Positions 62,104 to 64,000 of a stretch of 64,000 nt of DNA are shown piece by piece; the first letter of the stretch is position 1, and the number at the start of each line of letters is the position of its first letter. The notes below the pieces were generated by a model that was not told where the DNA came from, did not search any database, and worked only from the letters and a program-made list of their open reading frames with translations. The DNA is from Mucilaginibacter oryzae (GTDB lineage: Bacteria > Bacteroidota > Bacteroidia > Sphingobacteriales > Sphingobacteriaceae): assembly GCF_003148845.1 (NCBI RefSeq), contig NZ_QGHA01000004.1:248001-312000 (forward strand), given 5' to 3'. Made by a program: the position numbers and the translations under genes.

Positions 62104-63069
62104 TTAAGCCTTTTTGTTTTTTCTTTCGATGGCCTTTTTAGCTGCCGCCACAATATGATCCGCGTCCAGGCCATATTTGGTCATCAGTTGTTCAGGCGTA
62201 CCGCTTTCGCCAAAGCTGTCGTTTACAGCTACGTACTCTTGCGGGGTTGGGTTGTTTGCAGCCAATACCTGCGCAACGCTATCACCCAGGCCACCTAAAC
62301 GGTTATGCTCTTCGGCGGTAACCACGCAGCCTGTTTTTGCTACCGATTTTAAAATAGCTTCCGCGTCGAGCGGTTTAATGGTGTGGATGTTGATGATCTC
62401 GGCATCGATACCTTCCTCAGCCAATTTCTCGCCGGCAAGGATAGCTTCCCATACCAGGTGACCGGTAGCGAAAATACTTACATCAGCGCCTTCGTTTACC
62501 ATCCAGGCTTTGCCAATTTCAAATTTCTGATCAGGATCGGTAAAGATAGGCACCACAGGCCTGCCGAAACGTAAATAAACCGGGCCTTCATACTCGGCGA
62601 TAGCCATGGTAGCGGCTTTGGTCTGGTTGTAATCGCAAGGGTTGATCACCGTCATGCCTGGTAACATTTTCATCAGGCCGATGTCTTCCAGGATCTGGTG
62701 GGTAGCACCATCTTCACCCAGTGTTAAACCGGCGTGCGAAGCGCAAATTTTAACGTTTTTATTTGAGTAAGCTACTGATTGGCGGATCTGATCGTAAACC
62801 CTGCCTGTAGAAAAGTTGGCGAATGTACCGGTAAAAGGAATTTTACCGCCAATGGTCATACCGGCGGCAATACCAATCATGTTGGCTTCGGCAATGCCAA
62901 CCTGTACAAAACGTTCAGGAAATTCCTTAATAAAATCCTGCATTTTCAACGAACCAATCAGGTCGGCACAAAGGGCAACAACTTGGTCGTTTTTTCTGCC
63001 GGCTTCCAGCAATCCGGCGCCAAAACCCGAGCGGGTATCTTTTTTATCTGTGTAAGTATATTTTTTCAT
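62104..63069 (-). CDS. Transketolase, C-terminal subunit
   Basis: A 321-residue protein with the pyrimidine-binding (Pyr) and C-terminal domains of transketolase, encoded apart from the TPP-binding half. GLLEAGRKNDQVVALCADLI and FVQVGIAEANMIGIAAGMTI (with the catalytic Glu of the Pyr domain) are near residues 20 and 73. HAGLTLGEDGATHQILEDIG, YLRFGRPVVPIF and the final VTAEEHNRLGGLGDSVAQVL follow. With the gene upstream it forms a two-subunit transketolase of the pentose phosphate pathway. About 100 nt with repeat sequence separate the two. A 1-deoxyxylulose synthase is less likely by sequence. Confidence 0.9.
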   Translation of the reverse strand: MKKYTYTDKKDTRSGFGAGLLEAGRKNDQVVALCADLIGSLKMQDFIKEFPERFVQVGIAEANMIGIAAGMTIGGKIPFTGTFANFSTGRVYDQIRQSVAYSNKNVKICASHAGLTLGEDGATHQILEDIGLMKMLPGMTVINPCDYNQTKAATMAIAEYEGPVYLRFGRPVVPIFTDPDQKFEIGKAWMVNEGADVSIFATGHLVWEAILAGEKLAEEGIDAEIINIHTIKPLDAEAILKSVAKTGCVVTAEEHNRLGGLGDSVAQVLAANNPTPQEYVAVNDSFGESGTPEQLMTKYGLDADHIVAAAKKAIERKNKKA

Positions 63070-63072
63070 TTT

Positions 63073-63115
63073 GCCTCACCCTCCCCTCATCCAAGGAAAG
63101 GAATTTGGTTTTAAA
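63073..63115. repeat. Degenerate hairpin repeat arm between the transketolase genes
   Basis: GCCTCACCCTCCCCTCATCC ... AAGGAAAGGAATTTGGTT is a diverged copy of the two-arm hairpin repeats found elsewhere. It starts three bases before the C-subunit start codon on the other side of the gap from the intact arm 63144-63168. Confidence 0.5.
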
Positions 63116-63143
63116 TCGTGATAATAAATTGATGTTTTTAATG

Positions 63144-63168
63144 CTCCCCCTTCAGGGGGCCGGGGGGC
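63144..63168. repeat. G/C hairpin repeat at the transketolase N-subunit stop codon
   Basis: CTCCCCCTTCAGGGGGCCGG plus GGGGC is the complement of the gyrB copy (43776-43800) and directly abuts the TAA at 63169-63171, with no base between. Confidence 0.88.
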
Positions 63169-64000
63169 TTAATAATCGCCCAGTGTTTCTTCCAACTGTG
63201 CTAAAGCCAGTTTAAGCTGCTCATCATTTGGCGCAACACCGTGCCATTTGTGGCTGCCCACCATAAAGTCAACACCATAGCCCATTTCGGTATGCATCAA
63301 AATCATAATCGGTTTACCCTGACCGGTGCGGCTTTTCGCTTCTTCAAGCACCCTAACCACATCGGCCATATCATTACCTTTCATATCCAATACATCCCAG
63401 CCAAAAGCTTCCCATTTAGCGCGAAGATCGCCTAATGAAAGTACCTGTTTGGTAGGGCCATCAATTTGCTGACCGTTAACATCAATGGTAGAGATCAGGT
63501 TATCAACGTGGTTGTGCGGAGCAAACATCGCCGCTTCCCAGATCTGGCCTTCCTGGATCTCGCCGTCGCCATGTAAGCTAAACACCAACGATTTATCGCC
63601 GTTTAATTTTTTGGCAAGCGCTGCGCCAATAGCCACCGATAAGCCCTGACCTAATGAGCCCGAAGCGATGCGGATGCCCGGAAGGTGCTCATGCGTAGTT
63701 GGGTGGCCCTGTAAACGTGAGTTCAGTTTACGAAAGGTTGCCAGTTCGGCTTTATCAAAATAACCGGCATGTGCTAAAGTGCTGTAAAACACGGGCGAAA
63801 TGTGGCCGTTTGACAGGAAGAAAATATCTTCGCCAATGGCATCCATGTTAAATTTAGGGTCGTGGTTCATTACCGAAAAATATAGCGCGGTAAAGAAATC
63901 TGTACAGCCCAAAGAGCCGCCCGGGTGGCCCGACTGGCAGCCGTGTACCATGCGTACAATGTCGCGCCTGATTTGCGACGCGGTTTTTTCTAAAGTTTGT
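63169..64000 (-). CDS. Transketolase, N-terminal subunit (5' end outside window)
   Basis: This is the C-terminal 276 residues of the TPP-binding half of transketolase. The frame runs upstream of the first internal Met at 63951 to the window end (QTLEKTASQIRRDIVRMVHG), so the 5' end is cut off. MVHGCQSGHPGGSLGCTDFF, SNGHISPVFYSTLAHAGYF, RIASGSLGQGLSVAIGAAL and SLHGDGEIQEGQIWEAAMFA (the G-D-G-x-Q TPP motif) are typical, as is NVDGQQIDG-like INxDxGQQID sequence. It forms transketolase together with the downstream C-terminal subunit. The stop codon touches a G/C hairpin repeat. Confidence 0.92.
   Translation of the reverse strand, partial: QTLEKTASQIRRDIVRMVHGCQSGHPGGSLGCTDFFTALYFSVMNHDPKFNMDAIGEDIFFLSNGHISPVFYSTLAHAGYFDKAELATFRKLNSRLQGHPTTHEHLPGIRIASGSLGQGLSVAIGAALAKKLNGDKSLVFSLHGDGEIQEGQIWEAAMFAPHNHVDNLISTIDVNGQQIDGPTKQVLSLGDLRAKWEAFGWDVLDMKGNDMADVVRVLEEAKSRTGQGKPIMILMHTEMGYGVDFMVGSHKWHGVAPNDEQLKLALAQLEETLGDY

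Overview
Organism: the window looks like a chromosome segment of a Bacteroidota bacterium, most likely Sphingobacteriaceae and perhaps Mucilaginibacter or a close relative (inference from gene content; no database was searched). Signs are TAnnTTTG-type -7 promoter boxes, a C-terminal type IX secretion sorting domain, a lipid-anchored TamA variant (TamL) next to a 1727-residue TamB, a split transketolase, stand-alone CysD/CysN, DUF3467 next to rpoC, and a family of G/C-rich intergenic hairpin repeats. No rRNA, tRNA, CRISPR array, insertion sequence or prophage gene was seen. Layout: (1) 1-1505, the 3' end of rpoC, a strong terminator, a possible small structured RNA, and a DUF3467 gene. (2) 1666-14771, an AT-rich, co-directional exopolysaccharide locus: outer-membrane exporter (Wza type), Wzc-type tyrosine kinase co-polymerase with a Gly-Tyr tail, Wzx flippase, Wzy polymerase, five glycosyltransferase-like genes, DUF1919, a GH16 glycosidase and a WecG/TagA/CpsF transferase. 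No initiating sugar-phosphate transferase is present. (3) 14921-17775, a reverse-strand operon hddA-gmhA-hddC-gmhB for GDP-D-glycero-alpha-D-manno-heptose. (4) A sialidase-fold lipoprotein between two long gene-free stretches. (5) 20340-24059, a Kdo operon kdsD-kdsA-(cytidylyltransferase/RraA fusion)-kdsC. (6) 24173-29718, nucleotide-sugar genes rfbB-rfbC-rfbD-rfbA (dTDP-L-rhamnose) and gmd-fcl (GDP-L-fucose). (7) 29814-43774, mostly housekeeping: cysDN, miaA, cca, tsaC, a GT4 transferase, dapD, an ADP-ribosylglycohydrolase, hslR, a guanine-deaminase-like gene, an OmpH/Skp lipoprotein and gyrB. (8) 43851-48277, three unrelated secreted or envelope protease types (S8 with T9SS tail, M57 lipoprotein, retropepsin-like). 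(9) 48401-55867, tamB-tamL. (10) dnaE, a decayed antitoxin-like gene, then a reverse-strand operon of ECF sigma factor, a membrane protein with seven F-x-VP-x-x-YF repeats (probable anti-sigma) and a Spy/CpxP-like periplasmic protein, and last a split transketolase cut by the window end. Working together: regions 2-6 form a large envelope-glycan block. Sugar precursors (heptose, Kdo, rhamnose, fucose) are made in 3, 5 and 6, and assembly, flipping, polymerisation and export are in 2. Most notable: the cytidylyltransferase-RraA fusion that stands where kdsB would be expected; a hairpin repeat family whose copies abut gene stop codons and which in one place supplies the first ~25 codons of miaA; an array of palindromes with a 24-bp tandem repeat between cca and tsaC; and the seven-repeat anti-sigma candidate with its sigma factor and Spy-like partner.
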